A stretch of 64,000 bases of DNA, from NCBI GenBank assembly GCA_019915135.1, contig JAHLMK010000004.1:2170001-2234000 (forward strand). Reading direction: 5' to 3'. Position numbers and translations under genes: made by a program. The notes beneath the pieces are model-generated. The model was not told the DNA's origin. It did not search any database and was given only the letters and a program-made list of their open reading frames with translations. Each line of letters starts with the position of its first letter. Position 1 is the stretch's first letter. Below, piece after piece: positions 11,177 to 21,900 of the stretch. This stretch comes from Strobilurus pachycystidiatus. Lineage: Eukaryota > Basidiomycota > Agaricomycetes > Agaricales > Physalacriaceae.

Positions 11177-12443
11177 ATGACTAACCGCATCGCCCTCATC
11201 ACTCGCTCAACCCAAGGTCTCATTGGCCGGGCAGCTGCCCTCCAGCTCGCTGATGACGGCCTGGACATTGCCATCTGCGACGATCACTCTCAGAACGCCG
11301 CTCTCTCAGAGCTGCAGCGCGAAATCCAGTCCAAAGGTGTTCGATGCCAGTCTTACACGTGTGACCTCTTGAAGGAGGACGACATCGAGACCCTCATCGA
11401 CAACGTCGTTCAAGACCTCGGCGGACTGGATGTGGTTAAGTGTCCCTCTTCCCAAAATTTGCAACCGCGACGCTGATTCCCGGTACTCAGATGTTTGCCG
11501 ACGTCTTGGACTTCTCCGTCGGAATAGGACTCATCATTGATTGTGAGGGCTTGCATGCCACTCAGGCGACTCGACTGAGCTGATGTTACTGCAGTGTCTG
11601 CCGAAGAGTGGGATAAGACCTTCGCCGCCAATGCACGCTCGACCTTCCTATGCTACAAGTATGCCGCCCGACAAATGATCAAGCAAGGTCGCGGTGGAAG
11701 GTTGATTTACAGGGCTCTCATGAACGCAACACAAGGTACCAGACTCTTGATAATAAACTCACTTTTCCGACCAGTTTTTCTTCAGCTCTTGTCGTCAATA
11801 TTGGTGCCCAGACTGCGTCATGCATGGCGGTTCGAGGACTCTCGCAAACTGCAGGTACATAAGGCATTCATCGCTGCTTCTCGCCTTGACTCATGTATAT
11901 ATCCTGAATGTAGCGCTTGAGCTTGGTCCTCATAACATCACCGTGAATAACGTAGTTCATCGTGCTATTTCTGATACCGACGGAGGGCCGTACGGCTACG
12001 CACAAGGTGGAGGTCCCGAGACGAATCATAATATCCCCGATTCTGACAGTACTTCCTCTCAGGTCTGCAGAAATACAATCACGTTGCGAAAATGGGATTC
12101 TCCAAGCTCGTCCAGCCGTCGGATCTTGACGAGACGGTCTGTTCGTCAATTGGCTTCCTTGTCTCTGACTGACAAGTCTTACCCCCAGCTCGCCAAACGC
12201 ACACCTCTCAAAAAGAAGCAGCCCACAGCGCAGGACATCACTCGCGTTATCTCTATGCTAGCTTCGAAGGAATGTGACTTCATGACAGGTGAGTCAAATT
12301 CTCCCATGAATTGAGGTGGAGTGGAGTGCTGAGTGTGATTATAGGCCAAACGGTGTGTATCTCACACCGAGAATTTGTCCGTGCACATAACTCACCTTAC
12401 TCATTTATAGATTTCTGTCAACGGCGGGATTATGATGTCTTAG
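11177..12443 (+). CDS. SDR-like protein 1, signature motifs degenerate
   Basis: Rossmann-fold protein of the short-chain dehydrogenase/reductase family, probably not an active classical SDR. It starts MTNRIALITRSTQGLIGRA, where TGxxxGxG would be expected; the first Gly is Arg. Next come LKEDD and GGLDVV. Across an intron, the NAG motif is replaced by MFADVLDFSV. Then WDKTFAANARSTF keeps the tetrad Asn, and GRLIYRALMNATQG lacks the catalytic Ser. The AQTASCMAVRGLSQ segment stands where YSASKFAVRGL is usual, so Tyr and Lys are missing. LELGPHNITVN and a C-terminal GQT-ISVNGGIMMS ending at TAG 12441-12443 are conserved. Exon joins can be followed throughout, with one 8-nt exon carrying the GQT codons. 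The gene is tandem with copy 2 and paralogous to copy 3 at 47923-49209. Confidence 0.72.
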
Positions 12444-12856
12444 GATGCCACTTTTTCAATTCAATACAGATACAGACTCGACGATCTACAATGTTTCATT
12501 GAAATCTAAACTGTCATAAACCTTCCCCGTACGAAAAGTGTGGGCTCTCTAGATCTGGGCACCAATCGCCTGGATCGAATCTTCAAACCGAGCGTACTTA
12601 GAAGTCTTCCGAGGTTCAAATGTTGAACCCCAGTTCCATGATAACACAATCAGGTGAAGCCGTTCCTCCAGTCCGACAAGCTCATGTTTCACAGGCACTT
12701 TAATCCCTCCAGTCCCGTTGCCGCCTGATAGTCATATGTTCGGTCTATGTTTGCTTGCCTGACGCAGATGACCTTCAAGTTCTACGGTCGATTACTACCG
12801 ATATAAATGGTCGGTCTATACTAGTCTTAGGCTTCTCGCAACACAGCAGTCCTCAC
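12444..12856. other. Spacer between tandem SDR-like genes
   Basis: This 413-bp spacer should contain the terminator of copy 1 and the promoter of copy 2. No other feature is recognised. Confidence 0.45.
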
Positions 12857-14129
12857 ATGCCAGCTACACAAGGAGTCGCCCTCGTTACTCGCTCAACGCA
12901 ATGTTCCATCGGTAGGGCAGTGGCCCGACAACTCGCCCAGGATGGCTTCGATGTCGCCATCTGCAACGACGCGTCTCAGCAGGCCGCTCTCTCCCAGCTG
13001 CAACGCGAAATACGGTCTTCAGGCGTGCGATGCCAGCCATATGTCTGTGACCCGCTCAAAGAGGATGAAATCGCGAAGCTCATCGACAATGTCGCTCGAG
13101 ACCTCGGTGGAGTGGATGTCGTATGCCTGATCATTGGACGACGATCTGGCCTTCGCTAACCGTCCCGGTCATAGATGTTCGTAAACACCGTGGATTTGTC
13201 CGTCGGGTGTGGGGCGCTGACAGATGGTGAGTAACGTCCTGACGAATCTGATCTGACAATGACGCATGCTAGTGAGTATCGAAGAATGGGACAAAACATT
13301 CGCTGTGAACACGCGCGCCACGGTCATGTCTTACAAGTACGCGGCGAGACAGATGATCAAGCAAGGTCGCGGTGGAAGACTTATCACCAGAGGTATCACC
13401 AGTGGTCTCCAAGGTATATACTTAGTTCTATTCTTTTCACGCTTCCAGACCTCGCGAGGCTCCAGGTTTCGGACACAACATATCTGCTATGACTGCCTCG
13501 TTCTTTAATTCGCTATCCGGGGCTTGTCGCAAACCGCAGGTGAGATCCTGCAGGATTCCAAATTCCCCGACGTTTATAGCGTTCAGCACTGGAACTCGGC
13601 CCTCACGATATCACCGTGAATATGGTCATTCAAAGCCCGACCATGTCGGCCAGCGACGACGCACCGTACGGCTACGCACGCAGTGCGAACTCTTCTATCA
13701 TCTGAATGTCTCAATCAGTGCACTGATTCAGGCTGTCAGGCATCGAAATATACGACCAAATGTTGCAACAAAGCCCGAACAAGCACGCTCAGCTCCAAGG
13801 ACGGACTTTTGAAGAGATGGTGCGCTGAGTTCTATCATGCAATGAAACCTCTGTCTTGATCATTTGATATCAAGGTATTGAAACGTCTTCCACTCGCTCA
13901 AAAGCAAGGGACCAGTCAAGATGTTGCTCGTGTCGTATCTCTTCTCGCAGCTAAGGACTGCGACTTTATGACAGGTAAGTATCGACCTTGATATCTGCTG
14001 TAGTGTGTCTCGATAATGGTGTGTCCCTTTGTCAGGTCAATCCGTGCGTAATAATCGTACCACTTTCTCATCCACGATGCTGACTACTATTCCCAGCTTG
14101 CCGTCAACGGCGGTTTCTTTATGTCTTAG
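12857..14129 (+). pseudogene. SDR-like protein 2, tandem copy, probably frameshifted
   Basis: Paralog of the neighbouring SDR-like gene with the same exon layout. It starts MPATQGVALVTRSTQCSIGRA, again with TR for TG. It continues LKEDEIAKLIDNVARDLGG, then MFVNTVDLSVG for the NAG region, WDKTFAVNTRAT, GRLITRGITSGLQG, LELGPHDITVN, and a C-terminal GQS-LAVNGGFFMS ending at TAG 14127-14129. In the exon for the active-site segment, comparison with copy 3 shows a net 5-nt insertion near 13503-13509. This puts ISAMTASFF and AIRGLSQTA in different frames, with a TAA immediately before the latter. The copy is therefore likely a recent pseudogene, unless an alternative splice repairs it. Motif losses are the same as in copies 1 and 3. 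Confidence 0.65.
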
Positions 14130-14828
14130 TCGGGCGAGTGCCAATATCTCGTTATTAGTGTAAACAATGTACTTTCAAACCTGAATCCCTCGGCACGAAC
14201 ACCATGTGGAGGATGTCTTGAGCCACGTGAGTCAAATGGCACCCTCATCTTGACTGTGGCTGCGGCCGCCCCGCTGACGACCGCATCGCGTCACTACCCC
14301 GCGGCTCACTACTGCTTGCTTGATGAGTACAAGACTGGATGTTGGATAGCGATACAATTTGATGCGGTACGATATCCACGAACTCTCTGTGTTGCTACGG
14401 TCCCGACCACGATGAATGGCTCCCTGGACATAACCTTGAGTACTTTGAGGCGCTGGACGCCTGCTTAGCCCGTGTCAACGCCTCTGAGGTCCGAGTCCTT
14501 GCTCTCTGGGACGGAGAGAGTGTAAATCCTTAGTCGATCCTCGGACTTCAAGACCTCAACCACTCGATCACCTATTTCATTACATACTTACCCATATATC
14601 ATTATGTACAGTTACCTATTTCCCGCTTTTTTCTCGCTTCTGGGAGTCTCTTGGCTTCTTACCACCATATTCACCACCTCCCCCCTTCGAGACTCCCCAC
14701 TTACACGTTCATCACCCACTTTTGCCTTTGCTAACGCGTCCTTACTCCGCCGAATACCAGTGTTGTTCCCAACTTGAATCTCTGGTTCCTTCTTGTGAGT
14801 CGCATCATGCTCTGCATCTAGCCAGGTA
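14130..14828. other. Spacer before inverted-repeat element
   Basis: A 72-codon plus frame (14250-14468) shows no family resemblance. The stretch is C/T-rich near 14570-14770. Nothing else is recognised. Confidence 0.4.
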
Positions 14829-14966
14829 ACCTGGCCTCCTCGGTATGAGCAAGACTCGATACAGGAGGCCAGGTAAATCTGAGTTTAAATTTGGCGTGAA
14901 CATCTTTTGGCTCTGTTTGGCGCCTGCGGATGGAACGGTCCGAAGGTTTTATATACCATATACGGA
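14829..14966 (+). repeat. Left terminal inverted repeat
   Basis: Matches the reverse complement of 15570-15707 except at two positions (A/G and G/T, near 14932 and 14946). It contains the 12-bp subterminal palindrome arms at 14829-14840 and 14863-14874. Confidence 0.88.
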
Positions 14967-15569
14967 CGAGGAACTTAAGACTCACTGTTCACGTCGCGTA
15001 GTACCGCTACGACATGAAGAAACCCTTGTAGACTGGGGCACACAGTGTTGCCGCACCTAATAGACTCATTTCTAACTCAGTCTTCCTCTCAATTCAACTG
15101 CAACATTGGCTGCAAACCAGCCCTCAACAAGTTCCATTTCTATCGAGAAATCTCTGAGGTAGAGCACCGGTATCCCAATGTGAGTAGAAAATACATCATT
15201 GAGTGTATTTTGAATAGCATGATGGCTTACTCGAGGCCAGGACACTTCACAGTCTATGTTGGCACTTGGCATGCCGCCGAGTTCCACTTCCTCTGGACTG
15301 CAATACTCAGCTGATTGTGATATCAAGCATTAGTATGTCAGTACTTATCAGTCAAAAGACATACCAAGAGGAGATGCGGCGCCAAACTTGCGCTCAAGAC
15401 TTTCTGCTCGAAAGGCCAGGCAGGGGACATATCAAGTAGCGTGTTTGAGGAGGTTTGCCGCGGCAAAAAGCTTTCAATATAACTACAATCAGGTCTCAGG
15501 TAGTCAACTAGTGCTTGAAGCTGCCAGAGTCGTTGAATAGTGCTGTGAAAGCTGTGGCGTATATTCGCT

Positions 15570-15707
15570 TCCGTATATGGTATATAAAACATTCGGACCG
15601 TTCCACCCGCAGGCGCCAAACAGAGCCAAAAGATGTTCACGCCAAATTTAAACTCAGATTTACCTGGCCTCCTGTATCGAGTCTTGCTCATACCGAGGAG
15701 GCCAGGT
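15570..15707 (-). repeat. Right terminal inverted repeat
   Basis: Inverted copy of 14829-14966, ending at the TA dinucleotide 15708-15709. Confidence 0.88.
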
Positions 15708-16058
15708 TATCGGGCTACTCTGCATCCAGTGTTGGCCCGACCAAAGTCAGGCTCGCATTACACTTCCTTGACTGTTGAATGACGCTGAGTATTGACTTCT
15801 GCCCGTCGCGGTCTTAGTCGTCTCCGAGGGCTACCGAGTCGTTGCCGCCGTATCTGCCGTTGTGGACCGTGCCGCCGTCGCCGTCGCGACTCGCCGTCTG
15901 TGTAGAATTTTGCCTTTCTGACGTCTCGCCGTCTGATTGACTTTCTAGACTTTGAATTGTAATTTGTGTCTGTGTGGACTTAAGCAACGACTGCTTGGGA
16001 GCTCCGAGCCGGTTACCCCATTTCATACTTGCTCACAACCTGAGTCACGACTAGCCTC
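15708..16058. other. Spacer between element and MPGGRPR gene
   Basis: GCCGTC-rich low-complexity sequence occupies about 15840-15940. No gene is recognised. Confidence 0.4.
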
Positions 16059-16952
16059 ATGCCTGGAGGTCGACCTCGGCTGGGCTGTATTCGACAGAGG
16101 AGGAGAGATCGGCAGCACTGAAACGCGCCCGCGTCAGCCACTACGCAAAGTACGTTCAATGTCTAAGTTGTCTGGCCACAGCTTAACATGCATCACACGA
16201 TGATAAATAGACATAAAGACACTATCAATGAGAAACGCCGTCTCAGAAGAGCCGAGCAGAAACAGGAAGTCAAAGACAGCCTTCACCTCGAAATCGAGAA
16301 GCAGACATCAGAATCTAGACGCAAACGACAAGGAGGGAGACCAGCACAGACTCGGAAAACGTCACAGGAGGAGGAGAAGTGTCAGGTCGACAACTCTGCC
16401 CGAGCTCATCTTGTTGCTCAGGCCCGTATTTCTATTTGCAAGTACATCGACTCTCATCGCAAGCTCATCCAGACGGAGGTAAATGACGCCGGTAAGTACC
16501 AATGTCTAACCTTCCACCCCGATACTCATTTGATTCCCAGAAGAGGACCTTATCCTGAGTCACAATGTTGATCATGTCAGCGAGGATTGGATCCCCTCGT
16601 CCGCCTCGACATTTCCGCATGGCAAGTCTGAAGCGGCGCAGCCCCTGCAGTGTACCCTGCTCACTTGTAGTCCTGCAGAATTCACCACCGAGGCATTTGA
16701 GTATTATGATAGTTGCGGGTGGTTACATCACTTGAACGCGTTTCGCGAGATGCGTCTAACAAGTAGGCTTGCCGTTGACATCCTTCGTGCTGGTAAGCTG
16801 CCATTTGCTCTGTTTTGATCTTTTTGCTTCCTGACCGCACAACAGGAATTGCCTCTGCGGAGGCAACGAACGTTTCTAGATTACTCGTTGCTGCCTTGCC
16901 AGGACTGCGCAATGAGAACCCTCATTTTGTAACTCTCTTGATGATGATGTAG
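16059..16952 (+). pseudogene. MPGGRPR-type basic protein gene with 5-bp duplication
   Basis: Resembles a basidiomycete-specific family of unknown function that opens with MP-x-GRPRLY followed by a very basic helix. Here MPGGRPRL is encoded from 16059, but the sequence GGCTG is directly repeated (16078-16082 and 16083-16087). The continuation STEEERSAALKRARVSHYAK lies in another frame, preceded by a stop and lacking its own ATG. Removing one GGCTG unit would give a continuous frame. Downstream exons look sound. HKDTINEKRRLRRAEQKQ follows an intron ending about 16210. A GTAAGT..CAG intron follows at about 16492-16540, then an exon with EYYDSCGWLHHLNAFREMR. A last intron leads to a short exon ending TAG at 16952. 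The rest of the gene being well kept suggests recent disruption or a second allele. The family identification is from memory of the N-terminal pattern. Confidence 0.55.
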
Positions 16953-17048
16953 TGCTATGTATGCGTCCGTACCGATTCAACAGCTACGAAGTGAGCGGCG
17001 AAATGATACGAGCACACGAAAAGCTCGAGACAAAGAAAAAATCAACTA

Positions 17049-18270
17049 TCAGCCCAGCACTGCAATCTTCATTTTCCACATGCCTTTGTGTCCCCTCACC
17101 AAGCCTTGCAGGCGCAGAATCTGATGCGCCCCGAGAAAGTCGCAACGCAGAATTCCCCTGCGAAGAAGCTGGGGATCACTTCCACAACGCGCACTATACG
17201 CCATGATCAGCCCAGCCCTATCCCGACCACTCATTTCCTCATTCCAATAATGGTGATCTTGGATGGGCGTCGTGAGTTCCGCATGTATGGCGGTCAGGAT
17301 GTCCTGGACGGTGACGCCGTTGGGGCTGGACGGCCGGACGTCGATGTACCACGGATATCGCGGGTGGTAGAGACGCATGAACGGCGCAGGGGGCGCCGTT
17401 GCGAGCTGCATAAGGTCGATTTGGTTGAATGAGGAGCCGAGGAAATTGATGAAGTTGTTTTCGATCCTGGAGAGAGGAGGGTGGCTGATGTCTATGTTCA
17501 TTGGGAGACAATTGGAGTTGTAGAGGAGTAACGCGTGGAGCAGACGCTTTATAGGATCTGGGTATTCTATGAGAGTGTCGGCTAATGAAGTAGAGAAGGC
17601 CTAATCAAAGTATACCTATGACATCCGACCTGTTGTTACGCGCAAAGACCTTTTTGAGAATGGATGGATGGAGTTCAAAGTCCTGTGTCCAGTCGCGCGG
17701 TCGTCGCGATACATGCAACTCCCTGTATCCCTTTCCAGGTCGAGGAAACCAGTCATTATTACGCTTGCGCCAAAAGGCGCGTTTCGGTCGGTCATGTAGA
17801 AATGGGGTAGGAAGCATGACACAAGTGGGTCCGTTTGCAATCCCGGCAAACTCGCCCAGGAAGTTGTCGCGTTGAAAGGGAGCGGGACGATAGTACGGAG
17901 TGAATGGGTACGCCGAATTCGCATTGTACGGAAACGTTGGACCGTGCTGCTGACAGCCGTCAAACCAGGCGCCGTTAACGGTCGGACCAGTCGGCGGTCT
18001 ATGCCAGGCGCTACTGCTAAAACCGTCGGACGGCCACGGATTGTGTTGTGGTGGAGTAGGTGAGAGCCGCCAGTCCTGATGACCGCTTCCTCCGCCTTGC
18101 CATCGGCCACCGACAGCTACCCATGGATTGCCGCCCGTGTTAACACCCATCGATGTATGGCGCCAATCCAACGAAGGCGATTGCAGAAAGTTGTTCCTCG
18201 ATGCATCCCATTCAGGAGCGCGTTCTCTGTTGGCGAACATGAGCGACTCCATCAACAATGAGCTTGTCAA
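17049..18270 (-). CDS. DUF6699-like protein
   Basis: Fungal protein of unknown function with the domain widespread in Agaricomycetes. Exon 1 (from 18270, MTSSLLMESLMFANRE) is rich in Pro, Gly, Trp and Tyr. It ends around ARNNRSDVI, where a GT donor near 17613 joins an acceptor near 17584 to give ADTLIEYPDPIKRLLHALLL. The domain core follows: HPPLSRIENNFINF, YPWYIDVRPSSPNGVTVQDI (the usual W-x-I-x-V...GVTV-x-DVL motif), and a closing RCDFLGAHQILRLQGL. The stop is at 17049. A start at the second Met (MESLMFANRE, 18252) is equally possible. The gene ends just downstream of the broken MPGGRPR gene on the other strand. Confidence 0.72.
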
Positions 18271-18956
18271 AAGTGATCTACAGGTAGAGGGGTCGGTTTC
18301 CTTGCATCGATGCGTCGTGGGCGGGATCTTTTGCGACTTGAGGCTTTGACGTGGTGAAAGTCAAGGTGTGGCGCATATTCTCTTCGGCGTCTCCTGGTCC
18401 CTCGATCACTCCTCTGTCCGAAATCTCTGCCTTATCATCCTCTCTCATTCAGCTCGTAGGTGTTCAGCACCGTCTTAACCTCCCTCCTCTGCTTTGGCGA
18501 CTGCACATTTGTTCGCGTCATGAGAGTATGTATGGTCGTCGTCGTAAGTGGTAGAGTAGTTCTTTTACCCCGAGTAATAATCACTCGGTCATCGGCGATG
18601 GGCGCTCTACATGCAGATCATGTCTGTGCTCTAGATGAAGTTACGGACTCGACCGATTGATAATCAGTCCCAGGCCATTCCGTCGAGCTACAACCGATGA
18701 TACTCTCTGAGGGTACTAGGTAGTGTCACTGAGCGTGTACTCATCGCTATCGTGCTCACCGAAACGGCCTCTCTTTTCCTTATGACAACAGCAGCTCAGG
18801 CCGCTTTTTCGGTATGCAAATTTACGAGCTACATTGAGACTATAGCACAAGAAGGATTTAGAATACAACGAGACATGTAAGTACAACAATGCAATGGATG
18901 GGGAATAATGATAGCAGTAAGTGATGACGATTAATGCAATGCAAGGCTGCAGGTTT
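18271..18956. other. Intergenic, DUF6699-like to SCC2
   Basis: Contains the promoter of the DUF6699-like gene and the 3' flank of SCC2. No frame with family resemblance or repeat is seen. Confidence 0.45.
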
Positions 18957-21900
18957 TACAATAGCTCTGTAGGGTCTTCGGGCTCAGCAATCTGGCCGTC
19001 TTCGTTCCAAATTTCCAAGAACTACCGAAGATCAATGAGAATGAAGCATGAAGCAGGCACGGTGGACTGACCGTAGTTTTCTGTGCGTCAATATCCTCAG
19101 ATGTAAGTAGCGGTTTCGATGCAAAAGGTAAGCGATCCCAGGCAATGGCGTTCTGATGTTTTCGTATTGCAGCTTTGTCGCCGACGGCACTCTTCTTGCC
19201 GAGCACAAATTTGGAGCATTTGCTGTTACCGAATTAGGGAGAGACAGAGAGGAGACACATGAGACGTACTCTTCAGAAAGAGAGTAGAGTTGTTTGAGGT
19301 ACGACTTCAGTAGCATGGCGATGCCGACGACGGCCGTACTCCTGAGCAGCGGCAGTCTTTCCTCTAATGGTCTATTGTCTTGGGGTTGGTCGACGTCCAT
19401 TGCATCCTAAGTCAGCGGTTAAAATAGTGCCAGGCATCTGTGGAAAGACAAATCTTACGGCAGCCCGTATGTGGGACAACAGATGTTTCGGTGAAACGCC
19501 CTCTAGAATCAGCATCCCGGTCGTGGATAGGTAGGCGGTGATGGCCTTGATCACGATGAAAACCTCCTCCTGGGTCTTGTAGTCAAAGGCAGAGAAATTG
19601 TCTGCCATGAACCGGGAGAAATTGACGTCGTGCTGCGGAGAAGATGAGTATAATCTCAATACAGTTCAAATAGTTCTGACCTGTGAGCATTTGGCCGACG
19701 AGGATTCTTGGAAGACCTTCAGCAACGCCTTCAGATACTCCTGACGTGCCGGACGTTTCTCTCGAACGAGCGAATACCACTGTTGGAGCAGCGCCAGTGG
19801 CGTGCTTTGGATGCGGAGACCTCTGACGTCTTCCGCAGCTTGCAAAGTTGCTTGATAGTCGAAGGCAGCCTTCGCACTATGGAGGTAACGAGTATTGATG
19901 AGGGTCATATGCTTGGCGTGGAGGATGGCGTGCAAAGACGTCGCGCGACTGCTGAGCGGACCGGAGGGACTAGTCTCCAAAGCGACGATAACGGGGAACG
20001 ATTGCAGTGGATGAGCTAGACCCTGCTTGATCGTAAAGCTCAGGATGTCCACTGCAGCTGTCTGTATCTGTAGGTTGTTTGAAAGAGCAGCTTGCAAGAT
20101 ATGAGGAAGATATCGCTGGACCACCGCCGAGCTCACGCTGGAGAGGACAACGTTTATTTCTGGAATGATAATGCAGCATGACAGCATGAACGCTCACCCA
20201 GAATCCGCGAAGCCGTCTGTGTTGCCAATGAGCTCTTCCATATTGACCGTCGTAGGCTTCGCTGCCTTCTTCGAGTTCTCTTTCTCCTTCGCAGAATGTT
20301 TGGTAGCTTCCGAGATCAAAAACTCTTGAAGAAGTCTCAACAACCTCCCGCGAGTTTCACTGTCTGTCGATCCGAAGATATCATCCATGATACGGGCAGA
20401 CTCCTCTAGGGTCATGAGCGTGGGCTGAGCCCGGAAAAGGAAGCCTGAAAATGAGTCGTTGGCCCGGACATCAAAGATAGATGTGGAAGTCGCCTACCGA
20501 GACACTGAAGTAGGCGTCCCCGAAGCTGAGCCTCTTCACTATGTTTCTCATACAAAGTGAGGAGACTGGTGTATATATGCTCGTTGATAGATTTCTTCAG
20601 GATATGTCGTGAGATCAATGCATTGCTGATACGAAGGGCTGTACTGACCTCGGTGATCGAATTCAACTCTTTCGCCATGGCTTCGTTTTCTTTCCGTAGC
20701 GCATCGAAGTTGAAATGCTCGCCGAGAAGGGAAACAATCATTACGAGCATAATCAGACCTTTGACTTCGCCCGCTCCCAAGGATTGCGTTGCGGGCCTTC
20801 TGACGAACTGTTGAAGACGCCCTGTTAAGCAAGTTAGTATCAGGCGATACCACGCAAATCGATTGATCGTGAAGAGATACCAACCATTGCAAGACTTCAG
20901 CAAACCTACTAGACGAATGAAATCTTTCGTAAGATTCTGCACCACGGAACACATCGTAGCAACGGATTCCTGCACAACCTTGTCAACGACGACGGTCAGA
21001 GAAAGTGTCCATCCCTACCTGTATACCGCCACCCGACGGCTTGATGATCATGGGTTGGAGAGCCGATTGCAATTCTTGTCCGAATTTGGTCGTGGTTCGA
21101 GGCATATGTGGTATTGCAGCACGAAATATCTTCAGAAGGTACTCTGTCTGCGCCTGCTCCTCAGCCTGAACGAAGGTCAAATAGAGCACTCTTCGCGCTC
21201 AAGAGACTCACATTAGTCGGGTTCTTCAGGTACGGAAGCAATGTTGAAGCATTAGTTCCTGAAAGGACGGCAGGGTACGCTGATGCGAACAGGTATATCG
21301 TCTTGATGCAGTTGATCACGGTCTTCTCGAACAGTCAGTGGTAGCGTCTGGTTGGGACACCCGGGACTCACGAAGCCAGGCAGGTCTGATGCATCGACCA
21401 AGCCATCGATGAGCGTTTCGCATATCTCGGAGTATCGCCCATGCAACGCGGAAATGTCTTGTTGACTTTCTTTACTGGAAATGATCGTATGAAGAACGTC
21501 TTCTAGAGGCGACTGCCGATCCTTGAAGTTGCTGGACACGCTCATGATCACTGTGACTTTCGACAGTAACGCGGTCTTGTCATCCGGAACGTTTGACCGT
21601 CCCTTCATCGCTGATGGTAACGCAGCAGAAGTAGGGAACCAAAGCTCTTCGATGGTCTTGAGAGCCAGGTCCTTGACAGTTTCATCTTCGTCCAGCATCC
21701 GCAACACCAAGCGAGTGCCTATCTCAGCTTGTTGGGCGCTATCCTGTGTAACGCCATAGTACGCCTTGAGGAGCTTGATGACTCTCTTCCTGACGGAGAG
21801 ACCAGTGTCCTGGAACGTCGTCAATCGACAGAACACATGCTGATGCCAGATGAACCTTACAGCGATACGTTCGGCAATCTTCGCGAAATACCCGCTGGCT

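Larger units (their letters stand above)
14829..15707. mobile_element. MITE-like element with 138-bp terminal inverted repeats
   Basis: An 879-bp unit bounded by near-perfect inverted repeats (14829-14966 and 15570-15707; two mismatches in 138 by eye). It is flanked on both sides by the dinucleotide TA (14827-14828 and 15708-15709), consistent with a TA target-site duplication as in Tc1/mariner-type elements. Each end begins ACCTGGCCTCCT, and the reverse complement AGGAGGCCAGGT follows 22 nt later, so each terminus can fold into its own 12-bp hairpin. The interior has no transposase-like frame; the longest (15045-15314, 89 codons) is unrecognised. The element would therefore need a transposase supplied in trans. 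The inverted repeats also give mirrored open frames on the two strands, which are by-products. Confidence 0.85.

Noticed and set aside
14845..15060. 71-codon ORF starting MSKTRYRRPGKSEF, also present mirrored on the minus strand (15691-15338)
   Set aside because: Both copies arise from the inverted repeats of the element. The frames diverge after the repeat and show no protein family resemblance.
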